Positions 23,601-35,258 of a stretch of DNA of 64,000 bases are shown here, one piece after another (the stretch's first letter is position 1; each line of letters begins with the position of its first letter). The position numbers were made by a program, and so were the translations under genes. The notes under the pieces are model-generated. The model ran no database searches. It was not told the origin of the DNA and was given only the letters and a program-made list of their open reading frames with translations. The stretch spans positions 43,828,001 through 43,892,000 of the forward strand of contig NC_134147.1 in the NCBI RefSeq assembly GCF_033958435.1, read 5' to 3'. The stretch comes from Carettochelys insculpta. Taxonomy: Eukaryota > Chordata > Testudines > Carettochelyidae.

Positions 23601-23834
23601 ACATGACTAGTAGGGGCTGGACCTTTTACTGGAGGTATGCGCATGGGGCTAACTACAGTGGCTTTGTGAGATTTCAAAATGGTCTGTAAGCAGGCAATAG
23701 TCATTTCTGTGATGCTCTGCTGTTTTGTGTTCAGTAACTTGTGGAAGACCTGAACTGCTGCAACCATTTTAAACCATGCAAATACAAAGCTTTTAGCACC
23801 TCCCAACACAGCAAGGATAGCTGGCCTTTATTTA
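20669..23834. other. Intronic sequence with one MIR remnant
   Basis: A GC-rich segment lies at 20700-21140, without recognisable ends. A MIR-like remnant (+) is at about 21895-22030, with TGGCAAGTCACTTTTAGCC and TTTTAAAATGGGTATAAGA. From about 22100 to 23560 the sequence is repeat-poor and uniform, a candidate for conserved non-coding sequence. No exon is supported. Confidence 0.45.
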
Positions 23835-24105
23835 GGCTTTGTCTACATTTACAGGTAAATCGACGCTCTGAAGATCGATCTCTTGTCGGGGGATGGGAGG
23901 TCACTGTAGCAGGTCTAGTAGGGATGTGACAAAATGACCACAGCTTGCACTCCTGCGTACCCTGGAACTCAAGAGGAGTAAGGGAGCTCGAAAGGAGAGT
24001 TTCTTTGGTAAGTCGAACTAAGTTATGTTGACTCCAACTATGCTATTCACGTAGCTGGAGTTGTGTAGCTTAGTTTGACCTTGCCCCCAGTGTAGACCTC
24101 TGCCC
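23835..24105. mobile_element. Harbinger-like MITE with TTA duplication
   Basis: The ends GGCTTTGTCTACA and TGTAGACCTCTGCCC are imperfect inverted repeats, flanked by TTA on both sides (23832-23834 and 24106-24108). A three-base TTA/TWA duplication is characteristic of PIF/Harbinger elements. The interior includes AAGTCGAACTAAGTTATGTT and GTAGCTGGAG, typical of abundant turtle MITEs. Length is 271 bp; no coding capacity. Confidence 0.75.
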
Positions 24106-24108
24106 TTA

Positions 24109-26777
24109 GCCAAGTAACCTTCATTAGGAACTTATGAATGAGGTATGATTTACTTTACTGACAAAACAAATAATCCAATCACAAAAAGAAGGATGGAATA
24201 AAGCGGGTGAGGGCTTTAAATGAGGTTTTAAAAATTGCAGTATTGCTCTCTTTACAAATTCTGGTAGAGATTGAGGAAGGGGTTTCACTCAGTGAACAAG
24301 GCAGTAGTTACATTGTTTTTCTTTGTATTTGGGAAGAGCAGATGACAAACATTTAAACTGTTTCATTGTTAGAATAGATTCCCCACCCTCCCGCCTTGCA
24401 TTGCCCTTACTCTTCTTTGTCTGTGTTCTACTTACTGATTGGTGGCCACATAGTTCCAGGTATATTTATGCTATAGGAGTTTTTTCTTGCATGAGAGTGC
24501 ACTTAAAAATTAAAAGCAAAGACAGTGATTCCTTTATGAATGGGGAGTTGCTTATTTCATCAACATTCTATTAGAAGCTGCAAACCACTTCTTTATATAT
24601 TGGTGTGTTTTCCAATGGAAGTCCAATCACAATAGCATGGCATATGGTGCTAGAGATGGTGTTAGAATTTTTGAATGATTGCTATGCTTGAAGCTGACAA
24701 ACATAAATTAATTTCAGTAACTTTAAATGTGTATATTGCCAATAACATAAGAAGTTGGACAAACGGGAGGCCAGCTAGCAAGTGTATGTATTGTTTTGAA
24801 CCACCACATGGTACAGAATGTGGAATGCAGTTGTTAAGTGAAAAGAGCTGGGAGGTTATATGGCATACCAGGGTCAAAGCCCTTCCAAAATGCTGATTGT
24901 TGAAGGTAGTCTGAGAGGAACATTGTGTGGTTTGTGCCTGTTGGCTGACAGGTGGTTAGGGTTGCTCCAGGGACTCTTTGTGATGGATTACAGATGGCTG
25001 GGAAAGACAGAAAGGAGCACATGCCTACATTCTACCATCCTTTCTCACACTAAGTAACCCCATTGACACTGAAAGGGAATTCTGCTCATTGTAAGAGAAG
25101 TTGGTAGAATCTAGCCCTTATCTAGCAGTTTGAACTTGTAGGTGAAATCCTGCCTTTCCTGACGTTCGTGGGAGTTTTGCTATTGGCCTCAGCAGGGCCA
25201 AGATTTCATTCCTAAACTTCACTCTGCAGTTCTGGTTAATGGGTTTTTGTCTATTTTCAGTTCCATTAAAAGTTGTTTGGTTTTGTTTTTACTAACAGTG
25301 AAGAAGATTGTGTTCATATTAGCATATGTGACATTTGAGGTCTCGGCATGAAACTGTGCTCCTAGAAAGCGTTCTGTTTGGTATTGCTAGGGGACAGCTG
25401 TCTGGAACGAAATCTGACCCATTTATCTTGTCGTCTCTCTCAGTTAGTCATTTTCATCCCTATGTGAAAGACTGTGTGGTATTCCCTGTCTTTGTACGTT
25501 AACTGTTTGCAGGGTATATGCTACAGAATCTTTGTATTTATTTACACAATGCCCCAAATATTGACTAACACTTCTTTTTGTTGCATTAAGTGTTGACTCG
25601 CATATTTTGTTTTGATACATGCCATGCTTGTTTGAGTGAGTTGCTTGCATTTCCCTAATCTAGGGAAAGGTATGCAAGATAATAACCAGTCTGAGAGATG
25701 AATATGATGCTGAAGTTTGAGAATGGTTTGTTAAGCCTCTCAGAATTGTTCTGTATTTTAATGGCAGCTAGAGGTGGTCAAAGATTTTCATTTTTTTTCC
25801 TGCTCGAAGAGTTAAAATGGTTGTGGAAAATGTCCATCTTCTAAAAATGTTACAATTTTTATCAGCGCAAAAGAGCCCTTCATGAAAACAAATGTCTCCC
25901 TGTGGAGGCAGGTATCTGCAGATAGACATTGATATCCTCAGAGCGCCACTCCCAGGAGATGCTGTGGCCAAAGGAGAGGAACATGCTGCTGCTCCCAGGA
26001 GCCAACGTCCCACGCTACCAGCTCCTTCCAGTGCTCTAGCTGTATCTCAGTCATGCTGCCAGCAGAGCTGTACGATCCCAAACTGGAGACACAGCTGAGT
26101 GTGGTACAGCTACACAGCTGGGAGGAGCAGTCAGCAAGGGATGCTAGCTCCTGGGAGCTGTGGTACCATGTACCTCTCATTTCGCTGCAGAATCTCCTGG
26201 GAGTAGAGCTCAGCAGTTCAGTGGATATTTAGGTCTGTTCATGGATAGCCATACGCGTGGGTAGACGTTTGTATTTGAGCAGGGCTCTATATATGGGGAT
26301 ATGAACCCCCTCCCACTGCACACATACACCCTTTCTTTTCTTCATTTTTGCCACTGAAGAAGGGGAAATTTTAAAAAAACATATAAGGAAGCAAAATAAC
26401 ATGGAAATTCTTCCAAAACTTAACAAAACTCTTTTAAATTGGGGAGGGAGAGGGGATTTCTCTCTCTTCAAAAGTCAGAAAGCTTTAAGGAAAAAGTTTT
26501 GTCATCCTCCCAGCCCACCACCCCCAAAAAAAAACAAAAAAAAGGTGTCCAGACAGCAAGTCTGAAAAAAAAAAACCCAAACCCTTTTTTTTTAACTATA
26601 TATTTGCATATATAAAATAAAGCTCCTAATGTTGGGACATCTGGTCTCCCAAAATGTGAGACACTTTTGAGGCACCTGATTTTCAGAAGATTGAAAGGAA
26701 CAGCTCTTTTGAAAAATCAAATGCTTTTATAGTGTCTCAGATTGGGCACCCAAAACTTGGCCATCATTTTTATTGCA
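24109..26777. other. Intronic sequence, possible unclassified repeat
   Basis: Around 25770-26300 the text starting GGTGGTCAAAGATTTTCATT and the GC-rich block after it look like a sauropsid interspersed repeat, but no terminal features were found. A-rich runs lie at 26520-26575. No gene supported. Confidence 0.35.
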
Positions 26778-27086
26778 CAGGTTGAACCTCTCCCATCTGC
26801 CAACATCTGTAATCCAGCATGATTTTAGTTAGCTGAACAACCACTTATCATAGTTGTGGCCAAGCTTCCGTGGTCCCGTAAAGTTTGTTTATAGCCACCA
26901 GTCCTAGCTCTCAGTGTTCTGTGCTGTTATTTAGCTGTAATGTACCACTGAATGTCTTCTATGATCATAGTAAGCAGTGGAGGTGTTGGTAATATGCTAG
27001 ACAATACTGACCTCCTGTAGTTCGGCAACTTTTCTCGTGCAACATTGATCAGGTCCCAAGGATGCCAGGTGAGAGAGCTTTAGCTG
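26778..27086 (+). mobile_element. ACAGGTTGAACC MITE family, copy 2
   Basis: It begins CAGGTTGAACCTCTCCCATC and shares CATGATTTTAGTTAGCTGAA, GTCCCGTAAAGTTTGTTT and AAGCAGTGGAGGTGTTGGTA with the copies at 33912 and 61003. The right end is worn (GAGAGAGCTTTAGCTG) and is followed by TA. Nonautonomous. Confidence 0.8.
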
Positions 27087-30036
27087 TATTAGCTTTATGG
27101 ACGTGAATGGAATTCCAGGTATCCTGCCGAGGACAAGAATCCTGATTAGATCTTCTAGGTGTACTGCAATAAAACCATAAGAGATAATTAAGTCTGGATC
27201 ACCTCTTGGGAGTTGTGATGAGACTCTTGTCATCCACCGCTTGCCAATTCTGCCACTTCCTATATTCACAGTTTACAGAGGCCTGCTGTTACTACTTATA
27301 GAAATAAATTATCCTCAGACTTGTCCACATTACAGACCAATCCTCTCAGATTCCTTATGGCTCAGCTGCCCTGATTATCTCAAACTGTATGTAATGCTAA
27401 CAGTGATGTTGCACCCACATGGTTGAAGTGTGTCAGCATTTCTATTTATAACCCTATATTTTAACATTTGAATATAAAAATTCACTCTAGCTGGGACTCG
27501 GCTTAGAAAAGTATATCTGTTTACAGTCCCTATAGTTCTGGTAAATCACATGTATGTATCAAAATCCAAAATAAAAAAAAAATCAATCCTCTTTAGGCTT
27601 TACTCGCATAAACATAATGTTTAACTTAAGCTTTGCAGTTATTAGACTGTCTAGCACACTGATGTCATCTGGTGTCTTTGCGTATACAGCCTTCAAATAT
27701 TTCTTTAGAAGTGTTGTGACTAACTGCAATTTATTACCATTTTGTAAGGATTTTACACACCCACAGTGAGAACCTATGCATTTTAGGCTGTGATTGTTTT
27801 GAAAACCCAAAAGACTTTGCCGATGAGAGAAGCGAGGAAAAAAAATAACTGCAGGTTTCAGAATGTAGTAAATATGCCAAAATAGACTTTATATTTGTCA
27901 ACTGCAACTCCTATAAAAAACTGCAACTCCTATAGAGCTGCTATCATGCAACAAGCATTTGCAAATACGTATTTAAAATACGTATTTAACAAGCTAATAA
28001 CATTTTGTAGAAGTCCCACATGCATATTTGTTCATTTATGAGCATGGTGCCTGACATCATGTGTAGTTCAAAGATTGGCTTTTGCCCACGGTTGTTTCCC
28101 TTTGTTTTTGCCCTTTCTCCTTTCTTCTACTCTGCCCTGCCCTCCATGTTTACAATACCAAGAGCTGAAGTGGGGAGTTTGACATTAACCTAGAGCTCTC
28201 TGGGGTTTAGCAGTTTGTCACCAGCATGGCGGTGGTCTTAAAAACATTCCTTCCCTCTTCCGTTACAGTCTCAGAGGGTGCCAGTCTCTTCCCCATCCCC
28301 CAGTCCTCTTCTCTTGGTTGTCAGGCTAATGCCAACGAAGCACCAACCTGATGACTGTAATGCACTGTATGAGTTTTGACACACTGGCCTCTGCTTCATT
28401 ATCACCTCTGGTGCTTACAGTGGTGTTCGCTATAATTAGAAGCAATAGATAACAGAGTCTTGAAGGGTTGATGTATTCATATTCCACCCAGCCGCTCCTC
28501 ATTTGTATATTTATGGAAGCTAAACTAGTGCAGCAGTGTCTTGTTTATTTCCACTGCACTGGAGAGAATTAATGTTCTGAGGACAAAGCGCCAGGTATCT
28601 TAGTGATTTTACAAAAGGTAATTATGTATTAGGCAGCCTGCTTTCTCTCAGGGAGGCGCTTGAGGATAGGAGGCGAGGGCAGGGGAAGATTTGTACAAGA
28701 CCTTAATAAAAGCTGCTGGTGCCTGGAGACTGATGACACAACTTCAGTGCTCTGCTGTCCCACGATGCACTCCCTATGCTTCTGGGCTTTAGCTGTAATT
28801 GAAACGAGTGAGCCACGTAAAGGAGCCCTCATTTGTGTTACACAACATCAGCACTGTGCCCACTGAAAAGCCCTGCGGCTCAGGGCAGGTATAGGAGAAC
28901 TATATACGAAGCAAGAGGGGTACCTGCCCTTACAATGAGATTAATCATGCTCACGGGGGGGCTCTTTATAGAGTTAATTTTTGTTTGTTTTTTAAAATGA
29001 TGTGTGTGTGCATGTGTACAGTGAGATTCTGCAGTGCTGTCAAAACCCACAGTTGTTAACCCACAGCTAGATACATGCAATGTTCTGCTGTATAATCCTA
29101 AGAGGTAGCATACAAATCAAGTTAGCTTTCAAAGAAGGGGGTAACTCAGGTTACATGTAACATCCTGTAGAGAGAAACTGAGTCCTCCTGTGTTCTCTTT
29201 CAAACTTTGATTTGCAGGTGTAATTTCCCTCCCCCATCCCTTCCCGTGTGCTTAAAAAGAGGAAAATAAAACACTAAAATTATATTCCTATTAACAACTA
29301 CTCTTGTAGGTGAACTCTGGACAGCCCTTATGTAGGTTTCCTAATGTACCAATCTCAGATGTCCATGTTGTGAGTGAGGCAAAGTCCCTTTTCTCCCAAA
29401 AGAACATAAAACAAGGGATATGTTTGATCCATAGCAAAAAGCCACTTAGGTTCTACACTATGGTGAGCCTACGGGAGGAAAACTGGTTCTTTCTTTAGGA
29501 CAATTTACCGATTCTGAGGAAAGAGTTAAAAACAAAAATGTTCCCACAGAAACCAAACAATGGCACTTGTCTCCCCACTCGCCGGCTCCCAGCTGAGGTT
29601 ACTGGCTTTCACAACCCATGCGAGTCACAGGGTTAAGAATCTAAACTGTGGATCTGAACTTCCCTTCACGTTTCTAATCACAGTAGAGCCTTTCATAACA
29701 ATGTGGGGGTAGCAGTCACTGCTCCATTATGAAGGTTGAAGTTAGCTTCCTGGAGCCATTTTTTCAAACATTACTCCCTTGAATTCTCCACAAAGAAACC
29801 AGCCCCCTGGAATTCTAGGTGCAGCCGCTAATCCCAGAGCAGAAGGGAAAAAGCAGAGCTTTAAATTAAGGCACTTAGGGCAGGAGCAGGAGATTGAGTT
29901 AGTTGTCAATATCCAAATTGTTGATTTTAAACCATTTTCTAATGGCTTTAGCTCATGCTGTTTCCCACATGCCTTGACCCATTGAACTCCATATTCAGGC
30001 CTTTATGTATGAAATACATAATTGACATGAGAGACT
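27087..30036. other. Intronic sequence, no gene
   Basis: A short tandem duplication with unit AACTGCAACTCCTATA occurs at about 27899-27935. The 28340-28640 stretch is repeat-free and a candidate conserved non-coding element. ORFs are short and unsupported. Confidence 0.45.
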
Positions 30037-30242
30037 CTGGCTATGTCTACACTAGCCCAAAACTTCGAAATGGCCATTTCGAAGTTCACTAATGAAGCGC
30101 TGAAATACATATTCAGTGCCTCATTAGCATGCGGGCGGCCGCGGCGCTTTGAAATTGGCGCGGCTCACCGCCGCGCGGCTCGTCCAGATGGGGCTCCTTT
30201 TCGAAAGGACCCCGGCTACTTTGAAGTCCCCTTATTCCTATG
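30037..30242 (+). mobile_element. TTCGAAATGG MITE, right-truncated
   Basis: It starts TGGCTATGTCTACACTAGCC, followed by CTTCGAAATGGCCATTTCGAAG, a self-complementary block. A hairpin ACTAATGAAGCGCTG / CAGTGCCTCATTAGC then sits around a 10-11 base loop at about 30088-30128. The GC-rich middle (GGGCGGCCGCGGCGC) contrasts with the AT-rich host. The expected second terminal repeat is missing, so the element is truncated near 30242. Confidence 0.7.
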
Positions 30243-30972
30243 AGCAGATTTAGTTTTAATCCCTTTCCACTCCTCTCTTCTCCCTGCCTGCCCAAGGGCA
30301 GTGGTTCCACACACCTGTTGCCAAGGGTGGGTGGAATGCTATTTGAAATTAGTTTAAATATGGACTTATTTACTGCTGGGGTGAAACTCTGTGGCTTTCT
30401 CTGCTGCTGTGATTATAACTTCGATGAGAGGAAGGTTAAAGTGTGTGTGGCATTAGTAGAGTGGAAGGAATGTGTATGGGAGGTACAGTACGAGGAGTCA
30501 AACTGAAGAATGTCAGACTCTGTAGAGCGGCTAAAGTCTGCAGGACAACGTTGGGGGTCTTCAGATCTGGTAGGGTACAGTCCAGGGCTGAGCACTTTGT
30601 ACACCAGAATGATACGAACATCCAGTGCTTATTTTTCTTTTGGGAAAAGACATGGGATGGGAGAAATACCCAACCAACTCTTTGTTTAAACAGAAAAGCC
30701 ACAAGTGTGTTTCCTTGGAGACCCGCTGATAGTCACTAATAATTTCACCTTTACCCAAATTCTACATCTTATAAATATTTCAAATCTTAACCTACAGTGT
30801 AACTCACTGTGAAACTCTGTATGTAAAAGTTACCACATGTCATAGTTTAATAAAAAACAAAAACAAGAAACCCCAGCCTTGGAAGCGCTGGCTGTGCTTA
30901 CCTAAAATAACCATGACCTGTTATCAACACACTTCAGAACTAAACAGATGAATCAGTGCAGTGTGAGTTTTT

Positions 30973-31353
30973 GAGTAAACCTCTGACTTAGGTGTAGGTT
31001 GTGTTTCTGGGCAGCCAAGTGTAAGTCAAATTTTGCACAAGTCAGGGAGCTAGGAAACTGACCAGCATTGCTACGCTGGTCAGTTTCCTTAGTCCTGGGA
31101 CTGGCAGGGTGCTGCGAACCAGGCCACAGCCTGCTTCCCGGATCTCTTCCTTGTGGCAGCTGGAAAACTGACCAGCGCTGCTTTGCTGGTCAGTTGCCTG
31201 GCTCCTGCAAGTGGCGGGAAGCTGGCTCCTTGCTTCCACAAGCAGAGGGGAGTCCAGAGCTACCTGGTTCCCGGCTCCCCACCACTAACGATTTTGACTG
31301 GCGTTTATCCAAGCAATGCGCAAGTTGAAATCACGTAAATAGGGGTGTTACTG
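30973..31353. mobile_element. Tigger-like MITE carrying two related hairpins
   Basis: The right end, read in reverse, is CAGTAACACCCCTATTTACG, comparable to the left end GAGTAAACCTCTGACTTAGG. Inside are two hairpins: GGAAACTGACCAGC (31053-31066) with its exact complement at 31075-31088, and AACTGACCAGC (31166-31176) with its complement at 31185-31195. Loops are 8 bases each. The element abuts a SINE tail at its right end. Confidence 0.6.
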
Positions 31354-31445
31354 TTGTGCTTGGTCCTGCCAAGAAAGCAGGGGACTGGACTCAATGACCT
31401 CCCAAGGTCCCTTGCAGTTCTGTGAGATGTGTAGCTCCATATAAA
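31354..31445 (+). mobile_element. 3' fragment of the turtle tRNA-SINE
   Basis: TGCTTGGTCCTGCCAAGAAA and GGGGACTGGACTCAATGACC, then AAGGTCCCTTGCAGTTCTG, match the 3' half of the SINE at 20471-20668. The tRNA-like head is absent. Confidence 0.8.
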
Positions 31446-32124
31446 TATATTGAATACTACCATACCTTGAGAGAGATTGAATCAATTATAGAAGCTGGAC
31501 AAATTCACTTGAAGTCTCAACTTCCACAAGATCTCAAGGGATGATCTAGTTTCAGCTCTTTTAAATAATAAATGAGAATCCTATTAAGCAGCAAAGAGGA
31601 CGTATGATCCAGGAAATCAACTTACATTCTTTGAATAATGGTTATGTCGTTTCTGACAGAGGGGAGAAGGGGACTGATAGATTTAAGGTAATGATGGCTC
31701 TCTCTGAGTTGCCCCTCCTACAGCCTTGAATTAGTGGAGTTTTATCATACAAAACCCAAATCATTACTGTTTTTTTTTCTCTTCTCTCTCTACATTAAAC
31801 ATAGCTGCCTTCAGAAAACAAACAACAACAAAACCTAGAAAACAATTGCTAATTAGTGAGTACATTTTACAAGTATAGGATTAAATATATTTATCTGGAA
31901 TGTATCAACTTAGCTCAGAGAGAATCACCCTGTAATCCTAAAATATTTAGGGCTTCGATCGTGGAACAGGACGCATTGCTCTAGGTGCTATACGTATACA
32001 CACAACCATAAGATGATCTTGACCAAGAGGCTTATGATTTAGAGTGTTAAAAATAAATAGGGGAAAGCTAGAATGTGTGAAAGGCAGTGATTAGTGTCTC
32101 AATAACAAATAAAAGGCCAACACG

Positions 32125-32409
32125 TTTTCTGTGATTATCAAAACAAAAAAGCAGTCATGTAGCACTTTAAAGACTAACAAGATAATGATTCTTCTGATTT
32201 GTCAGCCTTGATAACAATTTTTGGACCTCTGTGCTTTAAATATTGAGTCTGTTCTGGTAGGGCTGTAGACCTGAAGAAGTGGGTCTGTCCCATGAAAGCT
32301 CATCACCTAATACATTTTGTTAGTCTTTAAATTGCTCCATGACTGCTTTTTTGTTTTGATAGATTATATACTAACCCAGCTACCTCTCTGGTAATTTTCT
32401 GTGACTGTC
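32125..32409 (+). mobile_element. Foldback retroposon with 15-bp target duplication
   Basis: TTTTCTGTGATTATC (32125-32139) and TTTTCTGTGACTGTC (32395-32409) flank the element: a 15-bp duplication with two mismatches. Its left 48 bp, AAAACAAAAAAGCAGTCATG to ACTAACAAGATAATG, is the reverse complement of the stretch near its 3' end (about 32302-32358). The longest body of the family follows in sense, including GAAGAAGTGGGTCTGTCCCA and CATCACCTAATACATTTTGT, then the tail CTACCTCTCTGG. Confidence 0.82.
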
Positions 32410-32935
32410 ATCAAAGCTTTTTCCTCCTCTGTCTCTATCTGTTTTTTCCAGTGCAAATGTTTAGATGCATTACTAATTGTGTTTTCCTCTTCACCTCTAA
32501 AAGCTGCCTAATTTGGCTTAACAGTCAGTGTGAAAAATAATAATTAATGTGACTCATCCATCTAGAAAGTGTAACGCATAATACAGAATGAACTGTAAAC
32601 GTAGCAAGAGAACTCTTGTAGATGATGTTGCACAGTATAATTTCCTACAGTGGAATGAAGTAATCAGAATGAGAAGCAATGCCAGTTAATCAGCTGGATT
32701 CAGATTGTCTTTCAAGATTTATTTCATTGGTTCTTGCCTTTTGTATTTTACCTAGTTTCAATGGTAATGGTAAAAAATATATGGAATAATGGATTATTAC
32801 TGCACAAGGCTGTAATTTATTTTACTGGCAGTTTGCTGATGTCATCAATAGTGGAAAAGTGGCTTAGCTGGTTTCTGTTATGCCATATTGTCCCAAGAGC
32901 TAGTTGAGCCAATATATTTTACTGTGAGGTCATCT

Positions 32936-33772
32936 GGGCTTACTATCAGCCTAAAGAAGACAAACGTACTTGGTCAGGATGTTGCTGAATTCCCATCAAT
33001 CAGCATTGACAACTATACGTTAGAAGTCGTCCACGAGTTCGTTTACCTCGGGTCCACCATCACTGACGCCCTGTCGTTGGACACTGAGCTAAATAGGAGG
33101 ATCGGAAAAGCGGCCACAACTCTGTCCAGACTCAGCAAGAGAGCGTGGAATAACAACAAGCTGTACACTCACACCAAAATGCAAGTCTACAGAGCCTGCA
33201 TCCTCAGCACCCTCCTTTATGGCAGCGAGACTTGGACCCTGTGTGCCCGCCAGGAAAAGAGGCTGAACGTCTTCCACTTGCGCTGCCTCAGGTGCATCCT
33301 TGGAATATCATGGAAGGACAGAGTGACCAACACCGCCGTCCTGGAGCAAGCTGGAATCCCAACCATGCACACCCTCCTCAGGCAGCGTCGGCTCCGCTGG
33401 CTTGACCACGTCCACAGGATGAACGATGGAAGGATTCCAAAAGACATCCTGTATGGTGAGCTAGCCTCTGGCAAAAGACCTCCCGGACGCCCCCAGTTGC
33501 GCTACAAAGATGTCTGCAAGAGAGACCTCAGAGAGGTAGACATCGAGCTGGACGACTGGGAAGAACTAGCAGACGACCGCAGCAGATGGAGGCAGGGGTT
33601 ACACAAGGGCCTTCAGAAGGGCAAGATGAGGATCAGACAGCTAGCAGAGGAGAAGCGAGCGCACAGAAAGCACACTAAGGACTTGCCAGACACCCACCAC
33701 ACCTGCAAGAGATGCAGCAAGGACTGTCACTTTCATGTGGGTCTTCATAGTCACAGTAGACACTGTAAATGA
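32936..33772 (+). CDS. LINE RT C-terminal fragment, open reading frame
   Basis: About 278 codons are open from the insertion junction to TGA at 33770-33772. The text begins GLTISLKKTNVLGQD, the segment that follows the FADD box in non-LTR reverse transcriptases, then VHEFVYLGSTITDALSLDTE. LLYGSETWTLCARQEKRL and LRQRRLRWLDHVHRMNDGR follow, with the GKRPPGRPQLRYKDVCKRDL block. It closes with a zinc-knuckle-like C-x2-C-x12-H-x3-C (CKRC to HSRHC). Catalytic aspartates and the endonuclease are absent, so the protein cannot act as an RT. Residues upstream of 32936 belong to flanking DNA that is open by chance; there is no ATG-driven gene start. No promoter is expected. Confidence 0.85.
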   Translation, partial: GLTISLKKTNVLGQDVAEFPSISIDNYTLEVVHEFVYLGSTITDALSLDTELNRRIGKAATTLSRLSKRAWNNNKLYTHTKMQVYRACILSTLLYGSETWTLCARQEKRLNVFHLRCLRCILGISWKDRVTNTAVLEQAGIPTMHTLLRQRRLRWLDHVHRMNDGRIPKDILYGELASGKRPPGRPQLRYKDVCKRDLREVDIELDDWEELADDRSRWRQGLHKGLQKGKMRIRQLAEEKRAHRKHTKDLPDTHHTCKRCSKDCHFHVGLHSHSRHCK

Positions 33773-33843
33773 AGTCCTCAATTGAAACTATAAAGGGCGC
33801 GATCCATAGTCTATGCAGACTGAAGGATGCCTACTACTACTAG
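32937..33843 (+). mobile_element. Young non-LTR retrotransposon 3' end
   Basis: A perfect 11-bp target duplication, GAGGTCATCTG, lies at 32926-32936 and 33844-33854. The insert is 907 bp: the last part of the RT ORF, a short 3' UTR with GGCGCGATCCATAGTCTATG, and a (CTA)n tail. It is 5'-truncated just after the RT catalytic core, as is usual for target-primed integration. The intact ORF and unbroken duplication indicate a recent insertion. The family is RTE-like in the layout of its C-terminal region, but the clade cannot be fixed by eye. Confidence 0.9.
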
Positions 33844-33911
33844 GAGGTCATCTGTTGTTTAGTGGTGGGGTTTTGCTTTTGTACATAAAAGCTGAGCCAG
33901 CTGCTCTATTA

Positions 33912-34239
33912 CAGGCTGAACCCCTATAGTCCCGCACACTCTGATCCAGCAACACCTGTAATCCGGCATGATTTTATTTTGCCAGACGACCACTTGTCAT
34001 GGATGTGTCCAAGTTTCCTCAGGTCCCGTAAAGTTTGTTTTACAACCACCACTCCTGGCTTTGTGTCCTGTGCTGTTACTTAGCTGTAATTTACCCCCTA
34101 AATGTCTTCTAAGAACCCAGGAAGCAGTGGAAGTGTTGGTAATGTGCTTGACACTGTTGATTTCCCAGAGTCCGGCAAATTCTCTCATTCGGCACTGGTC
34201 AGGTCCCCAGAGTGCCAGGCTAGAGAGGTTTAACCTCTG
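33912..34239 (+). mobile_element. ACAGGTTGAACC MITE family, copy 3
   Basis: It starts CAGGCTGAACCCCTATAGTC after TA (33910-33911) and shares CGGCATGATTTTATTTTGCC, AGGTCCCGTAAAGTTTGTTT and GTCCGGCAAATTCTCTCATT with copies 2 and 4. The right end TAGAGAGGTTTAACCTCTG is slightly altered. Confidence 0.82.
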
Positions 34240-34349
34240 CCAGTTCCTTTTCTTGTGACTCTATCACTGTGGTGTTCCTGTTGGGTTGAACCTACTCACA
34301 AAAATAACTGCACCCTCATGGGACTTGAGAGTCCTGAGTTTCTTCACAA

Positions 34350-34465
34350 ACTTCCTGAGTGACTTTGTGTTCAGACTCTGTGTTCCTGTCTCTGAATTTG
34401 CCATCTGTAAAATGGACATAACAGCACTTCCCTACCTCATAAGGAGAGTCTATCCAGGTACAGTT
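34350..34465 (+). repeat. MIR-like SINE remnant
   Basis: CCTGAGTGACTTTGTG, GCCATCTGTAAAATGGACAT and CACTTCCCTACCTCATAAGG follow the MIR core-to-3' order. Confidence 0.6.
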
Positions 34466-35145
34466 TGTGAGGTATGCAGGCACCATGATAACGTGTGCCA
34501 GATAAGTGTCTCGAAGTAGGTAGATGGGTTTTTATATGTAATTATAAACTCACAAGTCATACAGTAGCCCTAGGGATTTGCACATTGTGTGGTTCTGAGG
34601 CTGTGGAGCGCCCCCTTGGCATGGACTTTTGTTCCACACTTGAGGTTTTCCTAATTACAGAACACTTGCTTGTCAAGATGTGAGATGTGTTTCTCAAGTA
34701 ACCAAAATTGTGGGTTTATCTCAGGAAGTGATATTTGACCAGCCATGTTGTTGAATGTTTGAGCTTTAATGTGTTTTGTTGAATTCATCTAAACAGACAT
34801 CAGCTTCTTGCCCAGAATTTCAACTCCTAACATACAGCTTTTGTGAGTTGTTAGTCTGGTTACTAATTAGAGCAGAAACAAATTCTCTAACCTAGCCAAA
34901 ATGTGCTTATTGCATATAGTCACTAATCCTGAAAATATTTAAGCATGCACTTAAGCATGTGAGTAGGCTCATGTAATCAGTAACTATACATGCATTTGAA
35001 GTTAAACAGGTCTATTCAATGCCCCAAAAGGATATCTATTAACTCTATTTTTTCCCCATCCCTCTCGTAAAATGACTTCACCTGCATCCATCATTTGGAG
35101 GGCTGGAAATAGCTGTTGAGGGATAAATGCCTCTCACTTTGAAAA

Positions 35146-35258
35146 TGATGCAAGGACTGTCATTCTCGTGTGGCCCTTCACAGTCACAGTCAGTGCTGCA
35201 AATGATGATCCCAAATGGAACTATGAAGGGTGCGATCCATAGTCTATGTAGACTGAAG

